Part shown: one piece after another, positions 8,666 to 17,148 of the stretch
How the letters are laid out: every line of letters starts with the position of its first letter
How positions within the stretch are numbered: the stretch's first letter is position 1
Assembly (NCBI GenBank): GCA_014237715.1
Contig: JAAZZG010000007.1
Coordinates: 1-64,000 of the forward strand
Reading direction: 5' to 3'
DNA length: 64,000 nt
Source: Acidimicrobiales bacterium
Lineage (GTDB): Bacteria > Actinomycetota > Acidimicrobiia > Acidimicrobiales > MedAcidi-G1
Translations under genes and position numbers: made by a program
Notes under the pieces: generated by a model
What the model was told of the DNA's origin: nothing
The model's database searches: none
What the model saw: only the letters and a program-made list of their open reading frames with translations

Positions 8666-9598
8666 TCAGACGCCGGCCAGGGCCTCGACCACGGGTCCGA
8701 ACTCGACCATCGAATCCTCGTTGAGGCCGATGTAGGTCAGGCCCCACCGCTCGCGCCAGGCCAGCAGCGTTTCGACGCACTGGCCGGTGGAACCGATCAG
8801 CACGTGAGGTGAAGACAGCGCCGCTTCGGCGTCCAGTCCGAGAGCCGGGGCCATCAACTCAGCCAGACCGATCGGGTCGTCCGTGATCTGGGACATGTGG
8901 ACTCGGGTCTGGAGTTCGATGTCCTCGAACCGGTCGCCGGCCGCCTCGCGGATCCAGCCCAACTTCTCGTCGGTTGCCTCCACGGTGGCCGACGCGCCGG
9001 CCCGCTGGTCAATGACCCCGGCGGCCATGTTGGCGTTGACTCCCACGATGTCAGCCTCCCGGGCAGCCAGCGTGAGCATCTTCTTTCCGCCCCCGGCCAG
9101 CAGGAACGGCGGATGGGGCGACTGGATACAGGTGGGTTGCCCGTCGTGTCCGCGCACCGTGTAGTGCTCGCCGTCGAAGTCAAACGACCCCTCGGCGAAG
9201 GAGCGCTTCAGGATCTCGACGGATTCGGCGAGGCGGGCGATTCGCACACCCGGTGAATCCAGCGAAATCCCTGACTGGTCGTAGTCACTGGTCTTCCACC
9301 CGGCTCCCAGGCCCAACTCCAGGCGGCCATCCGAGAGAAGGTCCAGCGTGGCGGCCTGCTTGGCCAGGAACAACGGGTGCCGGAAGTCGTTGCCCAGCAC
9401 GAGGGTGGTCAGTCGCAGGTCTCGTGTGGCCTCGGCGGTCACAGCCAAGGCGATCAGGGGGGCCATCTCGGCATCGAGGTGGTCCGAGACCGAGAGTGCC
9501 GAGTAGCCGAGGTCCTCGGCCCGACGGCCGAGTTCACGCCATTCGGCTGCGGGGCGGGGTGCCGAGGCCTGGACGCTGAAACGGAAGGAACGGGTCAT
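8666..9598 (-). CDS. F420-dependent LLM-class oxidoreductase (TIGR03621-like)
   Basis: A 310-aa luciferase-like monooxygenase-fold (TIM barrel) protein. Its features are 'RFSVQASAPRPAAEW' at the N-terminus, 'LSVSDHLD' near 37, 'RLTTLVLGNDFRHPLFLAKQAATLD' in the middle, 'GRLELGLGAGW' and 'GGGKKMLTLAAREADIVGVN'. This matches actinobacterial F420-linked oxidoreductases more closely than FMN-dependent luciferases, so hydride transfer with coenzyme F420 is inferred; the substrate is unknown. The ATG at 9598 is preceded 7 nt upstream by the -10 hexamer TATTGT and is divergent from pcrA. Longer upstream extension in this frame would run antisense into pcrA and is not credible. Confidence 0.85.
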   Translation of the reverse strand: MTRSFRFSVQASAPRPAAEWRELGRRAEDLGYSALSVSDHLDAEMAPLIALAVTAEATRDLRLTTLVLGNDFRHPLFLAKQAATLDLLSDGRLELGLGAGWKTSDYDQSGISLDSPGVRIARLAESVEILKRSFAEGSFDFDGEHYTVRGHDGQPTCIQSPHPPFLLAGGGKKMLTLAAREADIVGVNANMAAGVIDQRAGASATVEATDEKLGWIREAAGDRFEDIELQTRVHMSQITDDPIGLAELMAPALGLDAEAALSSPHVLIGSTGQCVETLLAWRERWGLTYIGLNEDSMVEFGPVVEALAGV

Positions 9599-9605
9599 GG
9601 CCCGC

Positions 9606-9611
9606 ACAATA
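9606..9611 (-). promoter_or_regulatory. -10 hexamer TATTGT, leaderless promoter of the LLM oxidoreductase
   Basis: On the minus strand TATTGT lies 7 nt before the ATG (9598). No ribosome-binding site is present. Confidence 0.45.
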
Positions 9612-9700
9612 GAACAGGCCGGTGGTCCGGTCCGAAGGGAGGCGCGGTGGCGGTTCCCTCCGAACCCGGATCGGCCCGGAAGGCCGTCACCGGGCACCGG

Positions 9701-9706
9701 TAGGGT
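9701..9706 (+). promoter_or_regulatory. -10 hexamer TAGGGT, leaderless promoter of pcrA
   Basis: TAGGGT lies 7 nt before the ATG at 9714, with no Shine-Dalgarno sequence. The 115-nt divergent intergenic region holds this and the opposing promoter at 9606. Confidence 0.45.
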
Positions 9707-9713
9707 GCGGCCG

Positions 9714-12104
9714 ATGGCCCTCTCAGAACCCGAATCTGCGCCGGATGGCGGTTCCGACACCGGGTCGGGGCTGAACCCCGACCAGCTCGACGCCGTCACC
9801 CATCTGACGGGCCCGCTGCTGGTGGTGGCCGGTGCCGGATCAGGCAAGACCCGGGTTCTCACCCGCCGTATCGCCCACCTCATCGGCGAACGGGGCGTGT
9901 CGCCGTTCGCCATTCTGGCGATCACCTTTACCAACAAGGCGGCCGGCGAGATGAAGGAGCGGGTGGCCGAACTGGTCGGTTCGGTGGCCAACCGCATGTG
10001 GGTGTCGACCTTCCATTCGGCGTGTGTCCGGATCCTGCGGCGCGACGGCGACCGCCTTGGCTTTCCGTCCAGTTTCAGCATCTATGACCAGGGAGACGCG
10101 GTGCGCCTCACCGGCTACGTGGTGCGCGACCAGGGGCTCGACATCAAGCGGTTCCCGGCCCGAACCGTGCACTCGGCGATCTCGGCGGCCAAGAACGAGG
10201 GGCGCACCGCCGGGCAGTACGTGGAGCACGCCATGGGCCCGTACGAAAAGCGGATCGGCGAGGTCTTCGTCAACTACCAGGCTCGCCTGCTGGCGGCCGG
10301 GGCCATGGACTTCGACGACCTGCTCGGCAACGCAGTCCGCCTCCTCAGGGAGCACCCCGATGTTCTGGACCACTACCGACAGCGCTTCGAGCACGTCCTG
10401 GTCGACGAGTACCAGGACACCAACGTGGTCCAGAACGACCTGGTGATGCTGCTGGCGTCGGGTCACCGCAACGTCTGCGTGGTGGGAGACAGCGACCAGT
10501 CGATCTACCGGTTTCGGGGCGCCGACATCCGCAACATCCTGGAGTTTGAGCGTTCGTTCCCCGATGCCACGGTGGTCGTGCTCGACCAGAACTACCGGTC
10601 CACCCAGACGATCCTCGATGCCGCCAACGCCGTCATCACCAGGAATGCGGGCCGCAAGCCCAAGGAACTGTGGACCGATGCAGGTTCGGGTGAACCGATC
10701 ACCCGCTTCCGGGCCGACGACGAAAACGACGAAGCCCGTTGGGTGGTCAGCCAGCTCCGGCGCCTGCACGACGGGGGTCGGCCATGGACCGACATGGCCG
10801 TCTTCTACCGGACCAACGCCCAGAGCCGGGCAGTCGAGGAGCAGCTGGTCGTCTTGGGGGTGCCGTACAAGGTGGTAGGCGGGCTTCGCTTCTATGACCG
10901 CCGCGAGGTTCGAGACGCCATGGCCTACCTCAAGTTGGCTACCAACCCGGCCGACGAGGTGGCAGCCAAGCGAGTCCTGAACGTGCCCAAGCGGGGGGTG
11001 GGCAACACGTCAGTGGCCCGGTTAGACGCCCACGCGGCGGCCAACGGCACCCGGTTCATCGACGCCCTGCGTGATTCTGAGGCTGCCGGGGTGTGGGGTC
11101 GGGCCGCCTCCGGTATCCGGTCGTTCCTCGAACTGGTTGATGCCCTCGCCCAAGCGGTCGACGACGGTCCGGCCACCATCCTCGAGGTGGCCCTCGAGCG
11201 GTCGGGTTACCTCGACGAGCTTCGGGCCGATCGGTCCATCGAGGCCGAGGGTCGTCTGGAGAATCTCTCCGAACTGGTCGGGGTGGCCAGCGAGTTCGAC
11301 GACGTGGACGAGTTCCTCGAGCGGGTGGGACTCGTGGCCGACACCGATGACCTTCCCGCCCAGAACGCTGAAGGCGGCGACCCGGAAGGTGGCGATCTAG
11401 CTGCCGGAGAGACTGATACCGGGCAGGTCGTACTCATGACCATGCACGCCGCCAAGGGCCTCGAGTACCCGGTGGTGTGCATCGTGGGAATGGAGGACGG
11501 CGTCTTCCCCCACGTGCGGGCCCTCGGTGACCCCGAGGAACTCGAGGAGGAGCGGCGCCTGGCCTACGTCGGCATTACCAGGGCCCGCGAGCGCCTCATG
11601 CTGACTCACACCTGGAGCCGGATGCTTCACGGGCAGACCCAGTACAACCCACCCAGTCGGTTCCTCGATGAGATCCCCTCAGAGCTACTGGTCGACGCCG
11701 AGGGGACTCGAAAGGCCAACCGGCGGAAGGATGACAGCTGGCCGGGTTCTGGTGCCGGTGCATCGAGGTCGCTGTCCGGTGACACCGACTGGTTGGGCGC
11801 CCCCCGACGATCTTCCGATCGTGACGCCGAACCATCCGGCCGGGTGTTCGGCGGGGGTTCGAGCAACGGGGGATCTACCCGTAGCCCGGGGGAGTCCTCA
11901 TCGGGGGCACATGAGTTGGGCCTCCGGGCCGGCGACGATGTGATCCACCGGGCATGGGGCGATGGAGTGGTCCTGGCCGTCCACGGAGACGGTGATCGGG
12001 CCGAGGCGGTGGTGCGTTTCGCCTCCAAGGGCGAGAAGCGCCTGCTGCTGGCCTGGGCGCCGTTGGTCCGACCCGGTGACGTCCCCGAAGAGGGGTCCGG
12101 GTAG
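9714..12104 (+). CDS. pcrA: ATP-dependent DNA helicase UvrD/PcrA
   Basis: A 796-aa superfamily 1A 3'-5' helicase that unwinds DNA in nucleotide excision repair and replication restart. Motif Ia/Walker A 'AGAGSGKT' is at about 39-46, Walker B 'DEYQDTN' at about 230, 'GDSDQSIYRFRGADI' follows, and later come 'LDQNYRST', 'VFYRTNAQSR' and 'MTMHAAKGLEYP' plus 'RRLAYVGITRA'. The C-terminal 60 residues ('GDDVIHRAWGDGVVL') form the Tudor-like RNA-polymerase-binding module typical of Gram-positive PcrA, preceded by a Ser/Gly-rich linker (about 665-735). The ATG at 9714 was chosen for its leaderless promoter and family fit; upstream in-frame codons overlap the divergent promoters. Confidence 0.95.
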   Translation: MALSEPESAPDGGSDTGSGLNPDQLDAVTHLTGPLLVVAGAGSGKTRVLTRRIAHLIGERGVSPFAILAITFTNKAAGEMKERVAELVGSVANRMWVSTFHSACVRILRRDGDRLGFPSSFSIYDQGDAVRLTGYVVRDQGLDIKRFPARTVHSAISAAKNEGRTAGQYVEHAMGPYEKRIGEVFVNYQARLLAAGAMDFDDLLGNAVRLLREHPDVLDHYRQRFEHVLVDEYQDTNVVQNDLVMLLASGHRNVCVVGDSDQSIYRFRGADIRNILEFERSFPDATVVVLDQNYRSTQTILDAANAVITRNAGRKPKELWTDAGSGEPITRFRADDENDEARWVVSQLRRLHDGGRPWTDMAVFYRTNAQSRAVEEQLVVLGVPYKVVGGLRFYDRREVRDAMAYLKLATNPADEVAAKRVLNVPKRGVGNTSVARLDAHAAANGTRFIDALRDSEAAGVWGRAASGIRSFLELVDALAQAVDDGPATILEVALERSGYLDELRADRSIEAEGRLENLSELVGVASEFDDVDEFLERVGLVADTDDLPAQNAEGGDPEGGDLAAGETDTGQVVLMTMHAAKGLEYPVVCIVGMEDGVFPHVRALGDPEELEEERRLAYVGITRARERLMLTHTWSRMLHGQTQYNPPSRFLDEIPSELLVDAEGTRKANRRKDDSWPGSGAGASRSLSGDTDWLGAPRRSSDRDAEPSGRVFGGGSSNGGSTRSPGESSSGAHELGLRAGDDVIHRAWGDGVVLAVHGDGDRAEAVVRFASKGEKRLLLAWAPLVRPGDVPEEGSG

Positions 12105-12150
12105 CTCCGGGGAGACGTTCGAGGGGCGACCCGAGGAGTAGGCAGGCCGT

Positions 12151-12156
12151 TACGCT
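12151..12156 (+). promoter_or_regulatory. Candidate -10 (TACGCT) for tRNA-Thr
   Basis: TACGCT lies 33 nt before the mature 5' end of the tRNA, in the 85-nt gap after pcrA. No convincing -35 was found. Confidence 0.3.
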
Positions 12157-12189
12157 GCCCGGGTGGCCGACCCCTCGGGGCCGGTACAG

Positions 12190-12262
12190 GCCCGTGTAGC
12201 TCAGTCGGAAGAGCGATTCACTCGTAATGAATAGGTCCGGGGTTCGATTCCCCGCGCGGGCT
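12190..12262 (+). tRNA. tRNA-Thr (anticodon CGT)
   Basis: A 73-nt cloverleaf. Acceptor arms GCCCGTG (12190-12196) and CGCGGGC (12255-12261) pair with one G-T. The D-stem is GCTC/GAGC, the anticodon stem ATTCA/TGAAT with loop CTCGTAA (anticodon CGT, reads ACG), and the T-stem CGGGG/CCCCG with loop TTCGATT. The discriminator base is T and no CCA is encoded. Confidence 0.95.
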
Positions 12263-12319
12263 CGACGAGCATTCACCGCCTCCCGTCGATCGGCTTCATG
12301 CCGGCGGGGGCCGAACCCC

Positions 12320-12325
12320 TAGGAT
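12320..12325 (+). promoter_or_regulatory. -10 hexamer TAGGAT, leaderless promoter of a 44-aa protein
   Basis: TAGGAT lies 7 nt before the ATG at 12333. This is the main support for the small gene being real. Confidence 0.4.
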
Positions 12326-12332
12326 CTGACCC

Positions 12333-12467
12333 ATGAACTTGTTCGCAGGCGTGATCTGGCACTACTGGTTGGCCGTGCCGCTGGCTATCGGCGGGTTGGC
12401 TCTGACCGTGGCCACCCTGGTCGGCTACTTCCAGAAGGTCTCCTCGACCCGCTACCCGAAGCGCTGA
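12333..12467 (+). CDS. Small single-span membrane protein (44 aa)
   Basis: A short ORF that reads as one transmembrane helix (about residues 5-33, 'HYWLAVPLAIGGLALTVATL'-type composition) followed by a basic tail ending 'STRYPKR', so the C-terminus is probably cytoplasmic. A -10-like TAGGAT lies 7 nt upstream, the same arrangement as at larger genes in this window. It ends 41 nt before the DUF2342 gene. No known family. The coding call rests on composition, promoter position and the basic tail. Confidence 0.6.
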   Translation: MNLFAGVIWHYWLAVPLAIGGLALTVATLVGYFQKVSSTRYPKR

Positions 12468-12508
12468 GCACGTCGTCCGCCCAGGCGGTTCCGGCGTCGG
12501 TCCGTTCG

Positions 12509-13630
12509 ATGTCCGATGACCCGTCTTCGGGCGCATCGTCGTTCGTGGACTGGGATCTCGCCGAGCGGGTGGCGATCCGCATTGCTGATCGGGCGCCGTT
12601 CAGCGGCGCCCACTACCTCGACGGGTTGACCGAAGAGTTCCACGTCCACACCTCGCGTGCCGAAGACCTCGTGGCGGCCACCACCGGCCTACGCTCGCTG
12701 TCGGGCAACGCCCGGGCCCGAGTGGTCGGTCGGGACGACTGGATCCGGGCCAACGTGGCCTCCATGCAGCGCCTGCTACGACCCCTCTTCGAGCGCCTCG
12801 ACGACGCTGCTGACGACGGGACCGATGGGGACGAGTCGGGCGCTCCCTCGGCGTTGACCGTCCGGATGGGCGGCATGGAACTCGGGGTGGTCCTGGGCTG
12901 GATGTCTACCCGGGTGCTCGGTCAATACGACCTGCTGGTGGTGGAGGACGAGGCGGCCGAGGACCAGGACATCGTGTACTACGTGGGTCCCAATCTGGTG
13001 GCCCTCGAGCGGCGCTACGCCTTCCCCCGCCACGACTTCCGGCTCTGGCTGGCCCTCCACGAGGTCACCCACCGGGCACAGTTCACTGGCGTGCCATGGA
13101 TGCGGTCGCACTACCTGGGGCTCGTGCAGTCCCTGTTGGACGGCGCCCAACCCGAGTCGTTCGACCTGATGGCCTCACTGAAAGGCCTGGCTGACAAGCG
13201 GGCAGCGAAGCGGTCGGCCGGGGGCGGCGGGGAGTCTGGTGTAGCCGGTTCGGGGGTGCTGGGTGCCATCTCATCGCCCGAACAGCAGGTGGCATTGGAC
13301 CGCATCGCCGGACTCATGAGCCTCCTGGAGGGCCATGGCGACGTGACCATGGGTCGGGCCGGTGAGGGCATCGTGCACGGCGCCGACCGCATGGCCGGGG
13401 TCATGGCCGATCGCCGCCGCAACGCCTCGGGGGTGACCCAACTGTTCCAGAAGCTTGTGGGCCTTGAGGCCAAGTTGGCACAGTACGCACAGGGCGAGGC
13501 GTTCATCGGAGCGGTGGAGGCCTACGGGGGCACGGCACTACTGGACCGGGTCTGGGAGGACCCGTCCCACCTGCCCGATCTGGGAGAGATCCGTGAGCCG
13601 GACCGGTGGATCGAGCGACTGAAGGCCTGA
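12509..13630 (+). CDS. Zinc-dependent metalloprotease-like protein, DUF2342 ('F420 biosynthesis-associated')
   Basis: A 373-aa protein of the actinobacterial DUF2342 family. It has a gluzincin-type HEXXH: 'LHEVTHRAQFTGVPWM' with the first His at residue 184. The region before it ('VYYVGPNLVALERRYAFPRHDFRLWLALHEV') is the family signature, and 'MSLLEGHGDVTMGRAGEG' further on would carry the third zinc ligand and the downstream Glu. Members are often annotated as coenzyme-F420-associated from genome context, but no substrate has been shown to my knowledge. It is cytosolic by composition. It directly precedes tilS, as in many actinobacteria. Confidence 0.87.
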   Translation: MSDDPSSGASSFVDWDLAERVAIRIADRAPFSGAHYLDGLTEEFHVHTSRAEDLVAATTGLRSLSGNARARVVGRDDWIRANVASMQRLLRPLFERLDDAADDGTDGDESGAPSALTVRMGGMELGVVLGWMSTRVLGQYDLLVVEDEAAEDQDIVYYVGPNLVALERRYAFPRHDFRLWLALHEVTHRAQFTGVPWMRSHYLGLVQSLLDGAQPESFDLMASLKGLADKRAAKRSAGGGGESGVAGSGVLGAISSPEQQVALDRIAGLMSLLEGHGDVTMGRAGEGIVHGADRMAGVMADRRRNASGVTQLFQKLVGLEAKLAQYAQGEAFIGAVEAYGGTALLDRVWEDPSHLPDLGEIREPDRWIERLKA

Positions 13631-13665
13631 CCGGGCCCCAGTCGGTTGACCCGCCCGGGGAACCG

Positions 13666-14571
13666 GTGGCCAACGGTGCCGACCCGACTGCGCCGTTGCT
13701 GGATCGGTGTGCCTTCCCGCCCGCCGGAACCGCCGTGGACTGTGCGGTATCCGGTGGGCCGGACTCGACGGCACTACTGGTGCTGGCCGTCGCCGCCGGC
13801 TTGGAGGTCACCTGCTGGACCGTGGACCACGGCCTGCGTTCCACCTCGGCGGACGAGGTCCGTCTGGTGGCCCACAACGCGCTGAGCCTCGGGGTTCCGA
13901 CCGTCACGGTCGACGGGCTGGTGGTCGACGGCCCCGACCTCGAACAGCGGGCCCGTGACGTCCGGCGGGCCGCCCTGCCCGGCGGGGTGCTGACCGGTCA
14001 CACTGCGGACGACCAGGCCGAGACCGTGCTACTGAACCTTCTCCGGGGTGCCGGCGTGCCCGGAACGGCGGGTATCGGTGAGCCGGATCGCCGCCCGTTG
14101 CTGGCCCTGCGTCGGGCCGAGACCCGAGGACTGTGTACGGCGCTCGGCCTGAGGGTGGTCGACGATCCAAGTAACGACGACCCCCGCTTCACCCGTAACC
14201 GGGTCCGCCACGAGGTGCTCCCCCTGCTGGCCGATGTGGCCGGACGAGATCCCGTGCCCTTGTTGGCCCGTCACGCCACGCTGGCCGGCGAGGCCACCGG
14301 TTTGCTCGCCGGTCTGGTGGTCGACGTGGACCCGGCCGACGTGCGGTCCGTGGCCGACCTACCTGACGACCTGGTCCGCTTGGCCGTGCGCCGCTGGCTC
14401 ACTGTCCAGGTCACCGGCCCGATTGCCGGTCGCCCCACGGGCCCGCCACCTGATCAGGCATCGGTCGACCGGGTGCTCGACGTGGTCCGAGGTCGTGTGG
14501 TGGCCACCGAGGTGGCCGGTGGACATCGGGTCCGTCGTTCGGCGGGGTTTCTGGTCTTCGAGTCCCGCTAG
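13666..14571 (+). CDS. tilS: tRNA(Ile)-lysidine synthase
   Basis: A 301-aa N-type ATP pyrophosphatase that converts C34 of tRNA-Ile(CAU) to lysidine so that it reads AUA. The PP-loop 'SGGPDSTAL' is at about 29-37; 'VDHGLR' and 'TGHTADDQAETVLLNLLRG' follow, then the conserved 'DPSNDDPRFTRNRVRHEVLP'. It lacks the C-terminal domain of the E. coli enzyme, as is normal for actinobacteria. GTG 13666 was chosen because it puts the PP-loop at the usual distance; an upstream GTG at 13606 would overlap the DUF2342 gene. The stop TAG forms the first bases of the hpt promoter hexamer. Confidence 0.92.
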   Translation: MANGADPTAPLLDRCAFPPAGTAVDCAVSGGPDSTALLVLAVAAGLEVTCWTVDHGLRSTSADEVRLVAHNALSLGVPTVTVDGLVVDGPDLEQRARDVRRAALPGGVLTGHTADDQAETVLLNLLRGAGVPGTAGIGEPDRRPLLALRRAETRGLCTALGLRVVDDPSNDDPRFTRNRVRHEVLPLLADVAGRDPVPLLARHATLAGEATGLLAGLVVDVDPADVRSVADLPDDLVRLAVRRWLTVQVTGPIAGRPTGPPPDQASVDRVLDVVRGRVVATEVAGGHRVRRSAGFLVFESR

Positions 14572-14574
14572 GGT
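14569..14574 (+). promoter_or_regulatory. -10 hexamer TAGGGT overlapping the tilS stop codon
   Basis: TAGGGT lies 7 nt before the hpt ATG. Its first three bases are the tilS stop codon. hpt has no Shine-Dalgarno sequence, so an internal leaderless transcript starting at hpt is likely. Confidence 0.45.
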
Positions 14575-14581
14575 CGCCGCC

Positions 14582-15196
14582 ATGGCCAGCGACCCTTCCG
14601 CCGCGCCGGATCCGCTGACCGTGGGCCGCTATTCCGCGTCCTCGGTGATGGTCTCGGCCGCTGACCTAAAGGCACGGGTGCAGGCTCTCGGCGAGGAGAT
14701 CACCGCTGACTACGCCGGCCGCGAACCCCTTCTGGTCGGCGTCCTTAAGGGCGCCTTCATGTTTATGAGCGACCTGGCCCGCTCAATTGACCTACCGGTC
14801 GAATTCGACTTCATGGCCGTCTCGTCCTATGGCCACTCCACGCGTTCGTCGGGCGTGGTTCGCATCGTCAAGGACCTCGACCTGGACCTGGCTGGTCGCG
14901 ACGTGATCCTCGTGGAGGACATCATCGACAGCGGCCTGACGCTGAACTACCTGCGTCGCAACTTGTTGGCCCGCAACCCGGCCAGCCTCGAGGTGTGCGC
15001 CCTGCTGGTGCGCGAGAACCACAAGGTGGACGAGTCGATCCTGCGTTACGAGGGCTACCGGATCCCGTCGGACTTCGTGGTCGGCTACGGCCTCGACGTG
15101 GATGAGAAGTTCCGCAACCTGCCCGACATCCGCATCGTGGACGTGGCTCCCGAGGAGCCCGCCGACGACCCGACGGTGGCGAGTTCCCCCGCGTGA
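14582..15196 (+). CDS. hpt: Hypoxanthine phosphoribosyltransferase
   Basis: A 204-aa type I phosphoribosyltransferase for purine salvage (hypoxanthine/guanine + PRPP to IMP/GMP). The PRPP loop '[12 protein letters not shown]' is at about 108-119; '[18 protein letters not shown]', '[10 protein letters not shown]' and '[20 protein letters not shown]' match the HPRT signature in order. About 20 extra residues precede the core. In many actinobacteria ftsH sits between hpt and folE; here hpt overlaps folE directly by 4 bases. Confidence 0.95.
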   Translation: MASDPSAAPDPLTVGRYSASSVMVSAADLKARVQALGEEITADYAGREPLLVGVLKGAFMFMSDLARSIDLPVEFDFMAVSSYGHSTRSSGVVRIVKDLDLDLAGRDVILVEDIIDSGLTLNYLRRNLLARNPASLEVCALLVRENHKVDESILRYEGYRIPSDFVVGYGLDVDEKFRNLPDIRIVDVAPEEPADDPTVASSPA

Positions 15197-15777
15197 GATT
15201 CGAGGTGGATCTTCCCCGTATCGAGGCAGCGGTGGCCGAGATCCTCGAGGCGATCGGTGAGGACGTCACCCGTGACGGCATCCGCGAGACGCCGGCCCGG
15301 GTGGCTCGCATGTACGCCGAGGTGTGCAGCGGCATGCACGAGGAGCCCGCCGACCACCTCATCAAGACGTTCGACGTCGACCACGACGAGATGGTCATGG
15401 TCCGTGACATCCCGCTGTACTCGCTGTGCGAGCACCACCTTGTGCCGTTCTTCGGCGTGGCCCACGTGGCCTACATCCCCCGTCGGGGCGGGATGATCAC
15501 CGGCCTATCCAAGCTGGCCCGCCTCGTCGAGGGCTATGCCCGCCGCCCGCAGATTCAGGAACGGCTCACCTCCCAGGTGGCCGACGCCATCCAACGCACG
15601 CTCGACCCCCAGGGCACGCTCGTGGTGATCGAGGCCGAGCACCTCTGCATGTCGATGCGTGGCGTACAGAAACCCGGTGCGGAGACCGTGACGTCGGCCG
15701 TCCACGGGGTGTTCCGCGACGAGGTCTCCACCCGCCTTGAGGCCATGCGGTTCATCGAGAGAAACCGCCGCCGCTGA
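15193..15777 (+). CDS. folE: GTP cyclohydrolase I
   Basis: A 194-aa first enzyme of folate synthesis (GTP to 7,8-dihydroneopterin triphosphate). The zinc-binding '[13 protein letters not shown]' and '[17 protein letters not shown]' carry the family Cys/His residues, and '[23 protein letters not shown]' is the conserved subunit-interface helix. The GTG start overlaps the hpt stop (GTGA), implying coupled translation. First gene of folE-folP-[unknown]-folB-folK. Confidence 0.97.
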   Translation: MRFEVDLPRIEAAVAEILEAIGEDVTRDGIRETPARVARMYAEVCSGMHEEPADHLIKTFDVDHDEMVMVRDIPLYSLCEHHLVPFFGVAHVAYIPRRGGMITGLSKLARLVEGYARRPQIQERLTSQVADAIQRTLDPQGTLVVIEAEHLCMSMRGVQKPGAETVTSAVHGVFRDEVSTRLEAMRFIERNRRR

Positions 15778-15779
15778 CG

Positions 15780-16589
15780 ATGGCCCCCGGCCCTACTGGT
15801 GGCGTCATGGGCGTCCTCAACGTCACGCCCGACTCATTCTCCGACGGTGGGCACTATCTCGACCTCGCGGCGGCCGTCGCCCATGGACGGGCCATGGTTG
15901 ACGAGGGGGCGTGCATCGTCGACGTCGGTGGCGAGTCGACCCGACCTGGTGCGGATCCGGTCGGCGAGGACGAGGAGTTGGCCCGGGTGGTGCCCGTCAT
16001 CGAGGCGTTGGCTACCGACCCGGTAATAACCGCCGGGCTGGTCCGTCTCTCGATCGATACCCGCCACGCCGCCGTTGCGGTCGCCGCCGTGGCGGTCGGC
16101 GCGTCCATCATCAACGACGTGAGTGCTGGGCTGCACGAGGTGGCAGCCGACCTCGGGGTGGGATGGGTGGCCATGCACATGCAGGGCGACCCGCGGACCA
16201 TGCAGCAGGAACCCGTGTACGACGACGTGGTGGCCGAGGTCCAGACCTTTCTGTTGGACCGGGCAGCGGTGGCTCGGACGGCCGGCGTACCCGAGGTGTG
16301 GATCGATCCGGGCATCGGGTTCGGCAAGACGACGGCCCACAACGTGGCTCTGGTCCGACACATCGACGTACTAGTGGCGTCGGGCTGGCCGGTGGTCCTC
16401 GGGGTTAGCCGAAAGCGGTTCCTCGGCGAACTGACGGCCGCCAGTGATGGCGACCATCTGGTAACTCCGCCGGAGGATCGGGCTGAGGCATCGGTGGCCA
16501 TGGCCACCTGGTCGTTCGCTCGCGGTGTGCAGATTGTGCGTGCCCACGATGTGCGGGCCACGGTCGGAGCAGCAAGGGTGGTCGGATGA
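15780..16589 (+). CDS. folP: Dihydropteroate synthase
   Basis: A 269-aa TIM-barrel enzyme that joins 6-hydroxymethyl-dihydropterin diphosphate and p-aminobenzoate; target of sulfonamides. The signatures 'MGVLNVTPDSFSDGGHY' at about 10-26 and 'DVGGESTRPGA' at about 45-55 are complete, as are 'LSIDTRHAAVA', 'INDVSAGL' and 'WIDPGIGFGKTTAHN'. The ATG is 2 nt after the folE stop. Confidence 0.97.
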   Translation: MAPGPTGGVMGVLNVTPDSFSDGGHYLDLAAAVAHGRAMVDEGACIVDVGGESTRPGADPVGEDEELARVVPVIEALATDPVITAGLVRLSIDTRHAAVAVAAVAVGASIINDVSAGLHEVAADLGVGWVAMHMQGDPRTMQQEPVYDDVVAEVQTFLLDRAAVARTAGVPEVWIDPGIGFGKTTAHNVALVRHIDVLVASGWPVVLGVSRKRFLGELTAASDGDHLVTPPEDRAEASVAMATWSFARGVQIVRAHDVRATVGAARVVG

Positions 16590-16614
16590 CCACAATTTGC
16601 GGCACAGTGTCCTC

Positions 16615-17148
16615 ATGGTGATGCGCGGGAAGTGGGCTCAGGGGATTGTTCCCCGCGGGTTCACATGGATTGTCAAGGACCGCATCGCGGTCAGCGAACG
16701 ACCGGGAGGTGTCGGGGAGGGCCACCGCCGGGTCCGACGTCAAGAGGAGATCATCTGGATCCGTGAGAATGGCTTCCAGACCGTGTTATCCCTGCTGGCC
16801 AGCGACCACAACCTCCACAACTACGACGACTTCGACCAGTCATGGGTGCACCTGCCGTTCGGCGGCGCCACGGACGGTGTGGCGCGTCTCGAGGAGGTTT
16901 GCCGGGCTATCGACGAGCACAGTGCCGAGGGCCGTTGCGTATTGGTGCACCGCGAGGAGCTCAATGACGTGGTGTGCGGCGTGATGGGGGCGTGGCTCCT
17001 GTGGTCGGGCCTCGTGGCGGCCGGTCCGCAGGCCATCTCATTCGCCGAGCGTCTGACCGAGCGCCCGCTGGGCACCGTGGGTCGCGAGATCGTGGGCCTC
17101 GTCGCCCCGGCCGATCCGCCCGCGAGTGAAGATGGGGATGCCGGGTGA
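16615..17148 (+). CDS. Catalytically degenerate protein-tyrosine-phosphatase-like protein in the folate operon
   Basis: A 177-aa protein with the layout of a cysteine/dual-specificity phosphatase: 'ENGFQTVLSLLASDHN' (first strand), 'SWVHLPFGG' (general-acid region), then 'EGRCVLVHREELNDVVCGVMGAWLLWSG' at the P-loop position. In active enzymes the P-loop is HCX5R; here the Cys after His is Arg and no CX5R can be formed, so phosphatase activity is not expected. The basic N-terminus ('WAQGIVPRGFTWIVKDRIAVSERPG') may bind a ligand or protein. It lies between folP and folB and overlaps folB by 4 bases, so it is part of the operon. ATG 16615 or 16621 could be the start. Fold assignment is by eye. 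Confidence 0.6.
   Translation: MVMRGKWAQGIVPRGFTWIVKDRIAVSERPGGVGEGHRRVRRQEEIIWIRENGFQTVLSLLASDHNLHNYDDFDQSWVHLPFGGATDGVARLEEVCRAIDEHSAEGRCVLVHREELNDVVCGVMGAWLLWSGLVAAGPQAISFAERLTERPLGTVGREIVGLVAPADPPASEDGDAG

Noticed and set aside
8666-10081. A longer start for the LLM oxidoreductase reaching into pcrA
   Set aside because: The family N-terminus begins at ATG 9598, which has its own -10 hexamer; the extension is antisense to pcrA.
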